Made by a program: the position numbers and the translations under genes. The notes under the pieces were generated by a model. It ran no database searches. It was not told the DNA's origin and saw only the letters and a list, made by a program, of their open reading frames with translations. From Frankia sp. RB7 (GTDB taxonomy: Bacteria > Pseudomonadota > Alphaproteobacteria > Rhizobiales > Xanthobacteraceae), in NCBI GenBank assembly GCA_030403585.1, contig JAUEPE010000002.1, forward strand, positions 295,686 through 359,685: DNA of 64,000 bases, read 5' to 3'. Positions within the stretch are counted from its first letter, which is position 1; each line of letters starts with the position of its first letter. Of this stretch, positions 33,381-40,433 are shown piece by piece.

Positions 33381-33545
33381 ATGCGCAGATTCAAATTCAC
33401 TGACGGCAATCGGTTTACGGCAGAGGCGCATTCGGTGCGGAAGCGGACGCCGGAGGAGATTGCTGAGCGCAAGCGGGTGTCGGCTTTGCTCCGCGATGCG
33501 AAACGGAAGTTGAAGAAGATGAACCAAGGAAAGCAAGATGAGTGA
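33381..33545 (+). CDS. Small basic phage protein, 54 aa
   Basis: ATG at 33381 follows GAGGTGAGG. The protein begins MRRFKFTDGNRFTAEAH and is highly basic and helical (RTPEEIAERKRVSALLRDAKRKLKK). Its stop overlaps the next gene's start (GTGA). Possibly nucleic-acid binding; no family recognised. Confidence 0.5.
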   Translation: MRRFKFTDGNRFTAEAHSVRKRTPEEIAERKRVSALLRDAKRKLKKMNQGKQDE

Positions 33546-33961
33546 GCAAACACTCCGCCATCGAGAACCGATACTTCGACCAGCTCGGCGCCTGGCTACA
33601 AAGCGACTGGCGTCCTTGTCCGATCTACCCCACTGAGCGGGCGGTCGAGCGATCCCATCCCAGAGGTGTGGCCGAGTGGGGTACAGGCGGGGCGCTGAAG
33701 GCCCACCACTTCTTTGCGGTTGGTCTCTCGAAACGAGCCCATCTTGAATACGACGCCGACCACGAGGGGTTTGAGCGGCGCCATGGTGTGACCCACGCCG
33801 AACTCGTCCGGAGGCAATGGGCGGCGCTAGGCGTCAGTCCTGGGCCGTGGATGTTCGAGGGGATGGCGCCGAGGCGGGCGGAGTGGTTAAATCGCGTCCT
33901 ATCGAGGCTAGGGAGCGAACATGTGGCGTGTAGCAATAGTGATTTGTCTATGGTCGGCTAG
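33542..33961 (+). CDS. Hypothetical phage protein, possible HNH remnant
   Basis: The 139-aa protein has a conserved-looking centre (HPRGVAEWGTGGALKAHHFFAVGL, then HLEYDADHEGFERRHGVTHAELVRRQW). The HH and later H.GF.RRHGV spacing recalls phage HNH/Ref-type nucleases, but the cysteines that usually bind zinc are absent. GTG start overlaps the previous stop. Function uncertain. Confidence 0.5.
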   Translation: MSKHSAIENRYFDQLGAWLQSDWRPCPIYPTERAVERSHPRGVAEWGTGGALKAHHFFAVGLSKRAHLEYDADHEGFERRHGVTHAELVRRQWAALGVSPGPWMFEGMAPRRAEWLNRVLSRLGSEHVACSNSDLSMVG

Positions 33962-34373
33962 CGCGCTGGCGGACGATCTGCCACCGGAATTGCTGCTGAA
34001 GTGCGATATGAATCAAAAGGTCAAAACTACCTACGTTGGCGGAGAAAATTCCAACGAAGCATCTTTGCAGCAAACCCTACGTCTAAAATCCGGCAGTCTA
34101 ATGAACGTTGAAAACGGCGGACTGGAGGGGGCTGATTGCGCCCTCAAAGATGGTCAGGTGCTGTGTAAACTGAATAGGGTTCGGCCGATCTTGGACACCG
34201 GCCGAACGAGCAAAGAGCAGAGCACAGTCGTACTGAGCCGTAGCACAGGCGAAATATCTATAGCGTTCGAACAATGGGGATATGAAGGCTCACAGGCTGT
34301 CGGAAAGCCCACCTCGCACTTATTGATTTCCCGAACCGGCATATGCCGTTCAGTCGGGAAGGCGGTCTTTTAG
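33921..34373 (+). CDS. Secreted hypothetical protein
   Basis: The 150-aa product has a short signal peptide (MWRVAIVICLWSASALA) and a mature part with four cysteines and a strand-rich composition. It overlaps the previous gene by 41 bp in another frame. Expressed with early genes, it could be a lysogenic-conversion envelope protein (inference). Confidence 0.55.
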   Translation: MWRVAIVICLWSASALADDLPPELLLKCDMNQKVKTTYVGGENSNEASLQQTLRLKSGSLMNVENGGLEGADCALKDGQVLCKLNRVRPILDTGRTSKEQSTVVLSRSTGEISIAFEQWGYEGSQAVGKPTSHLLISRTGICRSVGKAVF

Positions 34374-34455
34374 ATTTCTTTAAGAATTGTGCAGCGCTGA
34401 TTTGGAGGATTCCGATTCGTTCTTTGAGAACGATATGGAGTTAGAGGGCGAACCG

Positions 34456-34920
34456 TTAAAAGGCGCGTCCCTTACAGAAGGTTTGTAGGTGGCTTAGGGC
34501 CGCTTCAAATCGTGGACGATTCTGAACGCGTATAGCGAAATCCTTACATTGCCCGACCTTCAGGATATTATTGGAATCTGATTTCCCGTTCCATGCCTTT
34601 GCCAAGCAAAATTTTACTCCGTGAAGTACTGTCCAGAGTCCAGAATTATCAGGAGTATAGCTGACGTTTTGCAACGACAGCCCGGAAAAATCATAGGTCC
34701 ACGTGTCTTGGGCGTCGTAGATTTGGTAGTGACAAGTATCTATCTGCGTTGCCTTATTGCCAAAATTATAAGTCAGCACACCGTTTTCTTCATGAGGTTC
34801 TTTCGGTGTGTCGACGCCATCTGTAATGAAAATGACAGTTTCCAGAGCTGTCTGGGCTGATGCGTGTGATGCGAAGAGAGCAGAAACTGCGATAGCGAAT
34901 AGAAATAAAAAAGAGCGCAT
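34456..34920 (-). CDS. Secreted hypothetical protein
   Basis: The 154-aa product has a signal peptide (MRSFLFLFAIAVSALFASHASA) and a mature part rich in aromatic residues with three or four cysteines (DTCHYQIYDAQDTWTYDF, VKFCLAKAW, VGQCKDFAIRV, TFCKG). ATG at 34920 follows GGGGA. Function unknown; likely periplasmic. Confidence 0.55.
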   Translation of the reverse strand: MRSFLFLFAIAVSALFASHASAQTALETVIFITDGVDTPKEPHEENGVLTYNFGNKATQIDTCHYQIYDAQDTWTYDFSGLSLQNVSYTPDNSGLWTVLHGVKFCLAKAWNGKSDSNNILKVGQCKDFAIRVQNRPRFEAALSHLQTFCKGRAF

Positions 34921-34984
34921 GATGTATCCCCGCAATCTGCGAGAGGTTGTAGAGTGCGATAAATGCTCATGCAACCAAAATTAA

Positions 34985-35004
34985 GCCCCGATTGGTTACG
35001 GGGC
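34985..35004 (-). terminator. Hairpin terminator of the leftward block
   Basis: GCCCCG and CGGGGC pair around an 8-nt loop; on the minus strand the stem is followed by TTAATTTT. It lies 38 bp after the stop of the gene at 35042 and should end the 37572-to-35042 operon. Confidence 0.6.
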
Positions 35005-35041
35005 ATGTCAGGCGCTGGGGTGGGGGAGGCAGGCGCCGAAC

Positions 35042-35638
35042 CTAGTCATCATCATCCAAGATGAAGTCGTCGTCTATCGCTATGCGCCATAGCGCAATGA
35101 AAATGACAGCGAGAACGTAGACGACAATGAAGGTCATCAACAACGTGAAGAAGCAGGCGAAGGCATATCCGGCGGTCGAGTAGGGATAGTAACCCAACCC
35201 GTCGTAGTAGCCGTTCATGCCATAACCACCGACGACGTTATAGCCATAGCCGCCCGCATAGTAGGGCGGGATGTAGCCAAGGCCGTAACCATACCCGTAG
35301 CCGTAGGGATGGTTCATCATTGAGCCCATCATCCAGCCGGTGAAGAAGCCGCTTCCTCCAGATGACCGGCGATAGGTCGTATTGTTGATTACCGTCGTGT
35401 GAGGGCTTGTCCGTGCCTGGTAGGATTGACGGAAGGATGGGGACGACCAACCACGCGATGTGGTCGAGTAAGACCGCGAACTCCATCCGCCGCCGTATGA
35501 CCGCGAGCCGCTGAAGCTGCTGAACGAGCGAGAGCTTGAGAAGCCCCCGCCACGAGATCCGCCAAAGCCACGAGCATCACCAATGGTGGGCAGTATCAAC
35601 GCGAGCGCGAGCAGCCCGCTCAGGATTAGCTTTCTCAT
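35042..35638 (-). CDS. Gly/Ser/Tyr-rich secreted membrane protein
   Basis: The 198-aa protein has a signal peptide (about 1-22), a Gly/Ser/Arg low-complexity region (GSRGGGFSSSRSFSSFSGS), a Gly/Tyr region (YGYGYGYGLGYIPPYYAGG), one strong C-terminal helix (about 160-188) and a poly-Asp end. This resembles host envelope proteins with GY-rich repeats more than phage proteins. Function unknown. Confidence 0.6.
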   Translation of the reverse strand: MRKLILSGLLALALILPTIGDARGFGGSRGGGFSSSRSFSSFSGSRSYGGGWSSRSYSTTSRGWSSPSFRQSYQARTSPHTTVINNTTYRRSSGGSGFFTGWMMGSMMNHPYGYGYGYGLGYIPPYYAGGYGYNVVGGYGMNGYYDGLGYYPYSTAGYAFACFFTLLMTFIVVYVLAVIFIALWRIAIDDDFILDDDD

Positions 35639-35639
35639 G

Positions 35640-35810
35640 CTATTTACCCCCGATGACCCGTAAGAACTCGTCAGCCATGCCGAAGGCGTCCTGCACGCAA
35701 TCGCGTGTGTTAGCTTTCACGTCATCGTCGGGGATGCCATAATGGCCGATCATCGCCGCCATCAGGCGGAGGGCCACCTCTTCACGTTTGGATAGTTTTG
35801 TAGTGTCCAC
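35640..35810 (-). CDS. Small hypothetical phage protein, 56 aa
   Basis: A GTG frame (35808-35810) with GGAAAG upstream encodes a soluble helical protein (KLSKREEVALRLMAAMIGHYG, then RDCVQDAFGMADEFLRV). It sits 1 bp from the Gly-rich membrane gene and reads in the same leftward operon. Function unknown. Confidence 0.5.
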   Translation of the reverse strand: MDTTKLSKREEVALRLMAAMIGHYGIPDDDVKANTRDCVQDAFGMADEFLRVIGGK

Positions 35811-35855
35811 ATTCGTTTCTTTCCTTGGTTTATGTCAGCGCTTATGCGCGAACCT

Positions 35856-36059
35856 TTATTCACCGTTACTCGGTAGCTTGTGTGCAGGCGGATCTTGTTC
35901 TGCGTGCCGCCTCGTTTTCCGCTTGAACACTTCCGCACTTAGAATTGGGCAGGTGGGTTCAAGTTTGCCGGTCTTGATGAAGCGGCGAACGTCCTCTACG
36001 CGGCTCTTCGGCACCCGCATTACAGCGGATGGCTCGTCATACTTACCGCCCCGTGGCAT
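35856..36059 (-). CDS. Small basic phage protein
   Basis: The 67-aa protein begins MPRGGKYDEPSAVMRVPKSRVEDVRRF and is strongly basic with a KRKTRRHAEQ tail. The MRVPKSRVEDVR stretch recalls short phage DNA-associated proteins that predict a recognition helix. It overlaps the RHH gene by 17 bp. Confidence 0.5.
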   Translation of the reverse strand: MPRGGKYDEPSAVMRVPKSRVEDVRRFIKTGKLEPTCPILSAEVFKRKTRRHAEQDPPAHKLPSNGE

Positions 36060-36234
36060 TCGGCGCCGCTTTCGGTGGTTCGATCTTCAGGACGCGCCTG
36101 GCATTCTCCAAGACGGCGGCAACGACAAATGCCGTGATGCTCTGGCCTTGATAGCTCGCCGCTTCCCGAATGAGCTTCTTGATTGCCGGTGTCGTGCTGA
36201 CGATGATGGTTGTCCGCTCCCGTTCGTTAGTCAT
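36043..36234 (-). CDS. Ribbon-helix-helix (DUF1778-like) protein
   Basis: The 63-aa protein has a beta-strand and two helices typical of RHH DNA-binding proteins (RERTTIIVSTTPAIKKLIREAASYQGQSITAFVVAAVLENARRVL), similar to DUF1778 antitoxins. No GNAT-type toxin is adjacent, so it may act as a phage regulator. ATG at 36234; longer frame upstream is not supported. Confidence 0.6.
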   Translation of the reverse strand: MTNERERTTIIVSTTPAIKKLIREAASYQGQSITAFVVAAVLENARRVLKIEPPKAAPNATGR

Positions 36235-36466
36235 GGGTACTTGCTTTCGTTGTTTGTACGGTACCGAGACCGCCTCGACGGGCCCTGTGTTCGTTTCCGG
36301 CCTCGTCGATGTAGGTGTTTGTGCCGGTGGCCTCGATAGCGCCGCACAGGTCATCCTGTGCGGTCTGGTAATCGTTCCAGGCAGTAACGCGGGCGTTCTG
36401 CGCATCGACGAAGGCCTTATGGGCCGCATCGCGCTTCTGGATCAGTTCTTCAATATGGGCCAGCAT
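36227..36466 (-). CDS. Small coiled-coil phage protein
   Basis: The 79-aa protein starts MLAHIEELIQKRDAAHKAFVDAQ and is mainly one long helix followed by an acidic and then basic tail (YIDEAGNEHRARRGG). It overlaps both neighbours by 8 and 17 bp. Function unknown. Confidence 0.5.
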   Translation of the reverse strand: MLAHIEELIQKRDAAHKAFVDAQNARVTAWNDYQTAQDDLCGAIEATGTNTYIDEAGNEHRARRGGLGTVQTTKASTHD

Positions 36467-36689
36467 TGTTGAGGGTATCGATGTTTTGTTGATATCGGCG
36501 CCAAAGCTCGTCCCGCCACTTTTCGGGCAGAAGCTTCATGCGCTCTTGGTTTTTCTTCGCGTTCCAGTAGCAGGAGAGCGCCATGGGAGTGGGAAAGCTG
36601 CCCATGCGTTCGCTCAAGTGCTTGGCCGTAGCCAGGGCATCGAAGTCGGGATGCCCTGGCTCCAGCGTGGTGACGACCTTCTTGGCCAT
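36450..36689 (-). CDS. Small hypothetical phage protein
   Basis: The 79-aa soluble protein begins MAKKVVTTLEPGHPDFD and has a helical, basic C-terminal half (YWNAKKNQERMKLLPEKWRDELWRRYQQN). Its ATG overlaps the last base of the SSB-like gene stop. Function unknown. Confidence 0.5.
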   Translation of the reverse strand: MAKKVVTTLEPGHPDFDALATAKHLSERMGSFPTPMALSCYWNAKKNQERMKLLPEKWRDELWRRYQQNIDTLNNAGPY

Positions 36690-37333
36690 TAAAAGGGGAT
36701 TTCGTCGTCGAACGGCTTGTCGGCGGTCTCAGCAGATTTCTGGGTGGACTTCGGCTCAGGGTCGGGCAGGCCGATGGCTCGACGATATTCCGGCGACTTG
36801 TCGATGCTCTCGCGCATCCAATCGGGTAGGGCTGTATAAATAGCCTCGTCGATGGAATGGCCGGTCTCGTCGTCGCCCATGTAGAAGTAAACCGGGGCGT
36901 TGACCGGGACAGGCTCGGCCATTCCCTTCATGAGGCGTATTGCGCTGTCGATGTTGGCATAAGTCTTCCCGTTGGAAGCCTTGTTGTGCGTGACATTAAG
37001 GATGCACGCTTTGCCCAGCATCGCTTTAAAATCGAACGCTGAAGCGGCATCGTCGTCAAATGCGGTGCCGCGCCAGCCTTCAATGAATTGGCGGAGCTTT
37101 GCGGTATCGTACATGCTCAGAGTAAAGGTACGGCCAATAACCATGGGCTTGCCATCGTCGGTCACTGCGTCATCGCTGTGGATCTCAAAGCCCAGACGTA
37201 CTTTGCGCTGGTGCTTGACCTCGCCGTTGTATTCGCCTTCCTGCGTGCCCAGGTCGATGAGCTGAAACAAAATTGCAGTATGGGCGCCACTCGGTACCGG
37301 TTTGAAATTGGATTGTTGGACAGGTGCTTTCAC
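36689..37333 (-). CDS. Phage ssDNA-binding / replication-initiation type protein
   Basis: The 214-aa protein opens with KPVPSGAHTAILFQLIDLGTQEG, the pattern of the NGO0469-type phage replication-initiation family (DUF669-like), with strand-rich OB-like body and an acidic tail ending FDDEIPF. That tail mimics the bacterial SSB C-terminal tip, which recruits replication proteins. Likely a phage single-strand DNA-binding protein. Confidence 0.65.
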   Translation of the reverse strand: MKAPVQQSNFKPVPSGAHTAILFQLIDLGTQEGEYNGEVKHQRKVRLGFEIHSDDAVTDDGKPMVIGRTFTLSMYDTAKLRQFIEGWRGTAFDDDAASAFDFKAMLGKACILNVTHNKASNGKTYANIDSAIRLMKGMAEPVPVNAPVYFYMGDDETGHSIDEAIYTALPDWMRESIDKSPEYRRAIGLPDPEPKSTQKSAETADKPFDDEIPF

Positions 37334-37347
37334 GTCCTCGCTTTCTC

Positions 37348-37572
37348 TTAGTGTTGGTATCGATCCCCGAACGGTGCGGGGATTTCAGAGGAGGGCTGCA
37401 CAGGAAGGGGTGACGCAATGACATGCACCCCTGAGCCTTTCAGCGCCTCATTGAGCATTTCCAATCCGCAAATGCGGAAGGCATTCTCAATCTCGATCGA
37501 AGCCAAGGCGGCTATATGCAGCGCTTCTTGCTCTTGGCTCAATAAAATCTCTTCGTAGTGTTGGCGGCTCAC
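37348..37572 (-). CDS. Hypothetical phage protein, GTG start
   Basis: The 74-aa protein starts SRQHYEEILLSQEQEALHIAALASIEIENAF (after the initiator) and ends Pro-rich. GTG at 37570-37572 with AAGAAAG upstream is preferred over a far ATG at 37647 that would add an unlikely hydrophobic leader. First gene of the leftward block. Confidence 0.4.
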   Translation of the reverse strand: MSRQHYEEILLSQEQEALHIAALASIEIENAFRICGLEMLNEALKGSGVHVIASPLPVQPSSEIPAPFGDRYQH

Positions 37573-37615
37573 ATATCTAGCTTTCTTATGTGCGCAGTAT
37601 GCGCCGCTTATATGC

Positions 37616-37629
37616 GTTGTAAATACAAC
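37616..37629. promoter_or_regulatory. Palindrome between divergent operons
   Basis: GTTGTA-AA-TACAAC is a perfect 6+2+6 palindrome placed between the leftward block (first codon 37572) and the rightward RuvC-like block (37688), inside AT-rich sequence. A shared operator would be natural here. Confidence 0.5.
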
Positions 37630-37652
37630 TGCTATAAAAATAGTCACATGCT

Positions 37653-37681
37653 TTGACAGGGCGTCGCTTCGCTCTCAGCAT
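37653..37681 (+). promoter_or_regulatory. Possible promoter, near-leaderless
   Basis: TTGACA, 17 nt, CAGCAT. The -35 and the GG after it match the late repeat promoters, but the -10 is poor. If used, transcription would start at or next to the GTG at 37688. Confidence 0.3.
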
Positions 37682-37687
37682 GTAGAC

Positions 37688-38152
37688 GTGAACAAGAAAA
37701 TACTCGTTGCGCTAGATCTCGGCACAAAGACCGGCATCGCGACATTCGGCCTTGATGGCCAACTCCTGACCCGCAACACGCTTCAGTTCGACAGCGGCTC
37801 GCAGACCCAAAACCTCTTCAGCGCCCTGCGATCGCTGCTCACGCCCAACATGATCGTTGCGTTTGAGCAGCCGTTTGGTCGTTACGGCCTTCAGGTGCTT
37901 TTGCCAATGGTCGGCGCCGTTCAATGCGCTTGTGAGCTGATCGGATGTGATGACGTGCCGGTGAATGTCGTGACGGTGAAGAAGTTTGCCACGGGATTCG
38001 GCCTGGCCAACAAGGCGGCGATGATAAAGGCCGCTCAGGAGAAGTGGGGTGGCGAGTTCACCGAGCATGAGGCGGATGCCTGCTGGGTAGGCGAGTGCGC
38101 GCTTCAAACTGTTTTGGATACCCTCAACAAAAAGGAAAGCAAGAATGCATGA
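37688..38152 (+). CDS. RuvC-like Holliday junction resolvase
   Basis: The 154-aa protein has an RNase-H-like fold pattern: D10 in ALDLGTKTGIA, E60 in IVAFEQPFG, and a C-terminal HEADACWVG with D130. These are the acidic catalytic residues of RuvC-type resolvases used by phages to process branched DNA. GTG start. It overlaps the next gene by ATGA. Confidence 0.75.
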   Translation: MNKKILVALDLGTKTGIATFGLDGQLLTRNTLQFDSGSQTQNLFSALRSLLTPNMIVAFEQPFGRYGLQVLLPMVGAVQCACELIGCDDVPVNVVTVKKFATGFGLANKAAMIKAAQEKWGGEFTEHEADACWVGECALQTVLDTLNKKESKNA

Positions 38153-38469
38153 AGCTGCCAGCATGGCTCTCGTTTGGGCCGAAGAAATCGAAGTACGAAC
38201 CTGAGTATGTGAAGGCCGGATCTCAACGGGCCAAGATCATTCAAGCCTTTATTGATGGCGGATGGGTCGGGCCTTACCAAGCCTGCGAGATCATCGGCTC
38301 TCACAAGGGCGAGACGCGCTTCGGGGAAGTGCTGCGGCTATTGAAGCGCCGCGGGGTGAATGCGCCAAGCCGTGAGGTCAAGTCGGGAAAGACCACTTTC
38401 AAGCAATACCGGCTGGAGCCGTGGCACCGCGATGCCGCCCGCGAGCTGATTGTTGGAAAGGGTGCGTAG
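38149..38469 (+). CDS. Hypothetical phage protein, winged-helix-like
   Basis: The 106-aa basic protein has a stretch SQRAKIIQAFIDGGWVGPYQACEIIGSHKGETRFGEVLRLLKRRG that could form a winged helix, and a KSGKTTFKQYRLEPWH wing-like end. Coupled to the RuvC-like gene. DNA binding is likely from the pattern only. Confidence 0.5.
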   Translation: MKLPAWLSFGPKKSKYEPEYVKAGSQRAKIIQAFIDGGWVGPYQACEIIGSHKGETRFGEVLRLLKRRGVNAPSREVKSGKTTFKQYRLEPWHRDAARELIVGKGA

Positions 38470-38994
38470 ATGGACAAGGAGTTCGTTCTGAAAGTCCTGG
38501 CCACTTCGTCGGGCGATATGCTCAAGGCCCTGGTGCTGAACAAGTGTGAGAACATAGACATCGACTTCTCGCGCCTTCCGTTGCCCCAAGGTGTGCTGAG
38601 CAGCACGTTTGCAAAAGTCTCTCGGCAAATCCCGCCAGCTCAGCCGGTCGTGCCGATGCCGGACACGACTAGGTTGAGCGCCGTACCGACGCCGAGGCCA
38701 GATGCGAATACCGCTCTTGTAGTGATGAAGGATATCCGCTTCGAGGACATCGAAGTGAAACCGGAGCCGAAGCCGATCAAGGTTGAACTCGTTGTAGCCG
38801 CGGATGAAGAGTGGATCACCTACAAGGAAGCTGCGGCGCTGCGAGGGAGCAGCGAGGCTGCGATATCGATCCTCGTAAAGAACAACGGGTTGGAGAAGCG
38901 GAAAGAGCCCGGGTTCCCCATCAAGATCAACAGGGCCGCGCTTATGGCGATCCGCCAGAACAAGCGGAAGGCAATTGAAGCCGGGGAGGTTTAG
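38470..38994 (+). CDS. Hypothetical phage protein with C-terminal HTH-like region
   Basis: The 174-aa protein has an N-terminal helical part, a Pro-rich linker (about residues 54-75) and a C-terminal region (WITYKEAAALRGSSEAAISILVKNNGLEKRK) like a small MerR/excisionase-type HTH. It starts immediately after the previous stop. Function unknown. Confidence 0.5.
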   Translation: MDKEFVLKVLATSSGDMLKALVLNKCENIDIDFSRLPLPQGVLSSTFAKVSRQIPPAQPVVPMPDTTRLSAVPTPRPDANTALVVMKDIRFEDIEVKPEPKPIKVELVVAADEEWITYKEAAALRGSSEAAISILVKNNGLEKRKEPGFPIKINRAALMAIRQNKRKAIEAGEV

Positions 38995-39016
38995 AGCCCC
39001 AGGTTGCGCCACCCCC

Positions 39017-39547
39017 ATGGAATCAAATAAAAACAATGGCGTAGGGGCGGGATGTGAGAAGAACAATGCGCCTATCAGCCCTAGAAAATGCCCTGTTGGT
39101 CGCGAGTGTCCTTGCGGCCGTGGTTGTCGTCTATTGGGGAATAAGAATCCTCGCTGCGTGAGCGAGGCCCGGTATCCGTTCCCGGGTGGATGGCGTCCCA
39201 ACAGCCTGCCAACCGATCAAGAGAACGCTGCAGCTCGGGCCTGGCTCGACAAGATGTGTTCCCGGCAGGAGGCGAACAAGCCGCTTGTCATTAAATTCTC
39301 AGGCGTCGAGTTCGGCCGCAAAGCCTACATCCATAAGCTGGCCGCGATCCTTGCAGGCGTGCCACACAACTATCTGAACAATAGTCAGATCGCCAACTTC
39401 CTGCACGGGCCGGGCTCGGGAGGACGGAAGGTGGAGCGCAAGCGCACGTCCTGGGGCCTCTACTTCAACGTCACACAGTTTGAGAAGGCGTGGCAGAAAA
39501 GACTCACAGCCCTCAGCCGAATAGAGAAACCGCGCAAAGACTCTTGA
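39017..39547 (+). CDS. Cysteine-rich hypothetical phage protein
   Basis: The 176-aa protein has a cysteine cluster (CPVGRECPCGRGC) near residue 25 that could bind metal, then a basic body (VPHNYLNNSQIANFLHG; TSWGLYFNVTQFEKAW). ATG at 39017 is one option; an ATG at 38975 inside the previous gene would add 14 residues. Its stop lies inside the next repeat promoter. Confidence 0.45.
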   Translation: MESNKNNGVGAGCEKNNAPISPRKCPVGRECPCGRGCRLLGNKNPRCVSEARYPFPGGWRPNSLPTDQENAAARAWLDKMCSRQEANKPLVIKFSGVEFGRKAYIHKLAAILAGVPHNYLNNSQIANFLHGPGSGGRKVERKRTSWGLYFNVTQFEKAWQKRLTALSRIEKPRKDS

Positions 39548-39572
39548 CGTGAGTTCGGGTTGGACTCATCGT
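39544..39572 (+). promoter_or_regulatory. Prophage repeat promoter, overlaps stop codon
   Basis: TTGACG, 17 nt ending GGACT, CATCGT. The TGA in the -35 box is the stop codon of the upstream gene (39545-39547). Fits the family at 43448, 47771 and 60726. The next start is at 39599. Confidence 0.55.
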
Positions 39573-39598
39573 CGGGGCATAAGGAAAGATGATTTGTG

Positions 39599-39772
39599 AT
39601 GAGTAACGAGTTTGGTTTTCGGTCTTACGCAACGCTGCGCAAGCCGGTCAAATTAATTTGGACGGACGCCGCCATGCAGTACATTGGATATGCCGCGATG
39701 GCATCCGTGTTTGTGATGGTTCTTGCTGAGTGCGGGTACGCGCTCTACCACCTGTCGCTGATGGTTTGGTAG
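39599..39772 (+). CDS. 57-aa membrane protein
   Basis: ATG at 39599 is preceded by GAAAGATGATTTG, a 13-mer also found before the portal gene start. The peptide has a basic N-terminal part (RKPVKLIWTDAAMQ) and one hydrophobic helix (YIGYAAMASVFVMVLAECGYALYHL). Single-pass phage membrane protein of unknown role. Confidence 0.5.
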   Translation: MSNEFGFRSYATLRKPVKLIWTDAAMQYIGYAAMASVFVMVLAECGYALYHLSLMVW

Positions 39773-39784
39773 GAGGGTGGGGAT

Positions 39785-40018
39785 GTGGATACCTTCTGGA
39801 CCGCGGTTATCAGCGTTCATGCAATGGGCGGCGACGTAAGCCGCACCTTAAGCACTGAAGAATTCAAAAACCGGGATGCCTGCCAGGCCTATATTGGAGG
39901 TCTATTCCACCCTGAGGCGCCTGTTAGCCGAACTGAGTTGTGGCAACCAGCATCACTAAAGTATGAGTATCCGATTGGCCCCGCGCGCTGCGCCAAGTTC
40001 GAGAGGCCCGCGCGATGA
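39785..40018 (+). CDS. Hypothetical phage protein
   Basis: The 77-aa protein begins DTFWTAVISVHAMGGDV and has a central helix (TEEFKNRDACQAYIGGLF). The GTG at 39785 has a GGAGGG site upstream. It overlaps the next small frame by ATGA at 40015. Function unknown. Confidence 0.45.
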   Translation: MDTFWTAVISVHAMGGDVSRTLSTEEFKNRDACQAYIGGLFHPEAPVSRTELWQPASLKYEYPIGPARCAKFERPAR

Positions 40019-40095
40019 CCAAGATCCGCCTCCTATTCGACGCCCTGCTTGGGCGCATTCTTGGCGAAGACAATCACCGCGCACGCTGGGAATGA
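40015..40095 (+). CDS. Candidate 26-aa peptide
   Basis: ATG at 40015 overlaps the previous stop (ATGA) and its own stop overlaps the next ATG (40092). The peptide is a basic amphipathic helix (MTKIRLLFDALLGRILGED). The double coupling suggests it is translated, at least as a relay between neighbours. Confidence 0.4.
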   Translation: MTKIRLLFDALLGRILGEDNHRARWE

Positions 40096-40433
40096 GCAAG
40101 GCCATTGCCCTGGCCGGATTATCGCTCGCCGCCTGCGCCGAGCCCGGTGTCGTTGAGCAGATCAACACCGCAGTCAACGCAGATCACCCGTACAGCCACT
40201 ACATCCGCAAGCTCAACGCCGCACACGGCCTGAAGCCGGGCGAGGCGGGCAACTGCACCGATATCGCCTTCACCAAGAAGGCTGAGCTGGCCAAGGCCGG
40301 TATCCACGCCACGATGTTCGCATGCAACCTCACAACGGGTGAGGGGCACGCTTTTCTTTTATTGGATGATGGACGGGTGCTGGATAACCGATTTGACGAG
40401 ATTGTGCGGTACAGTGAAGCGGGTTGCCGCTAG
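40092..40433 (+). CDS. Transglutaminase-like cysteine peptidase, lipoprotein
   Basis: The 113-aa product has a lipobox LSLAAC15, so it is probably an outer-membrane or inner-membrane lipoprotein. The mature part has C55 in GNCTDIAF, H86 in GEGHAFLL and D98 in VLDNRFD, the Cys-His-Asp order of bacterial transglutaminase-like peptidases. A phage lipoprotein of this type could alter host envelope proteins. It converges with the AriB-like gene (4 bp overlap). Confidence 0.6.
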   Translation: MSKAIALAGLSLAACAEPGVVEQINTAVNADHPYSHYIRKLNAAHGLKPGEAGNCTDIAFTKKAELAKAGIHATMFACNLTTGEGHAFLLLDDGRVLDNRFDEIVRYSEAGCR

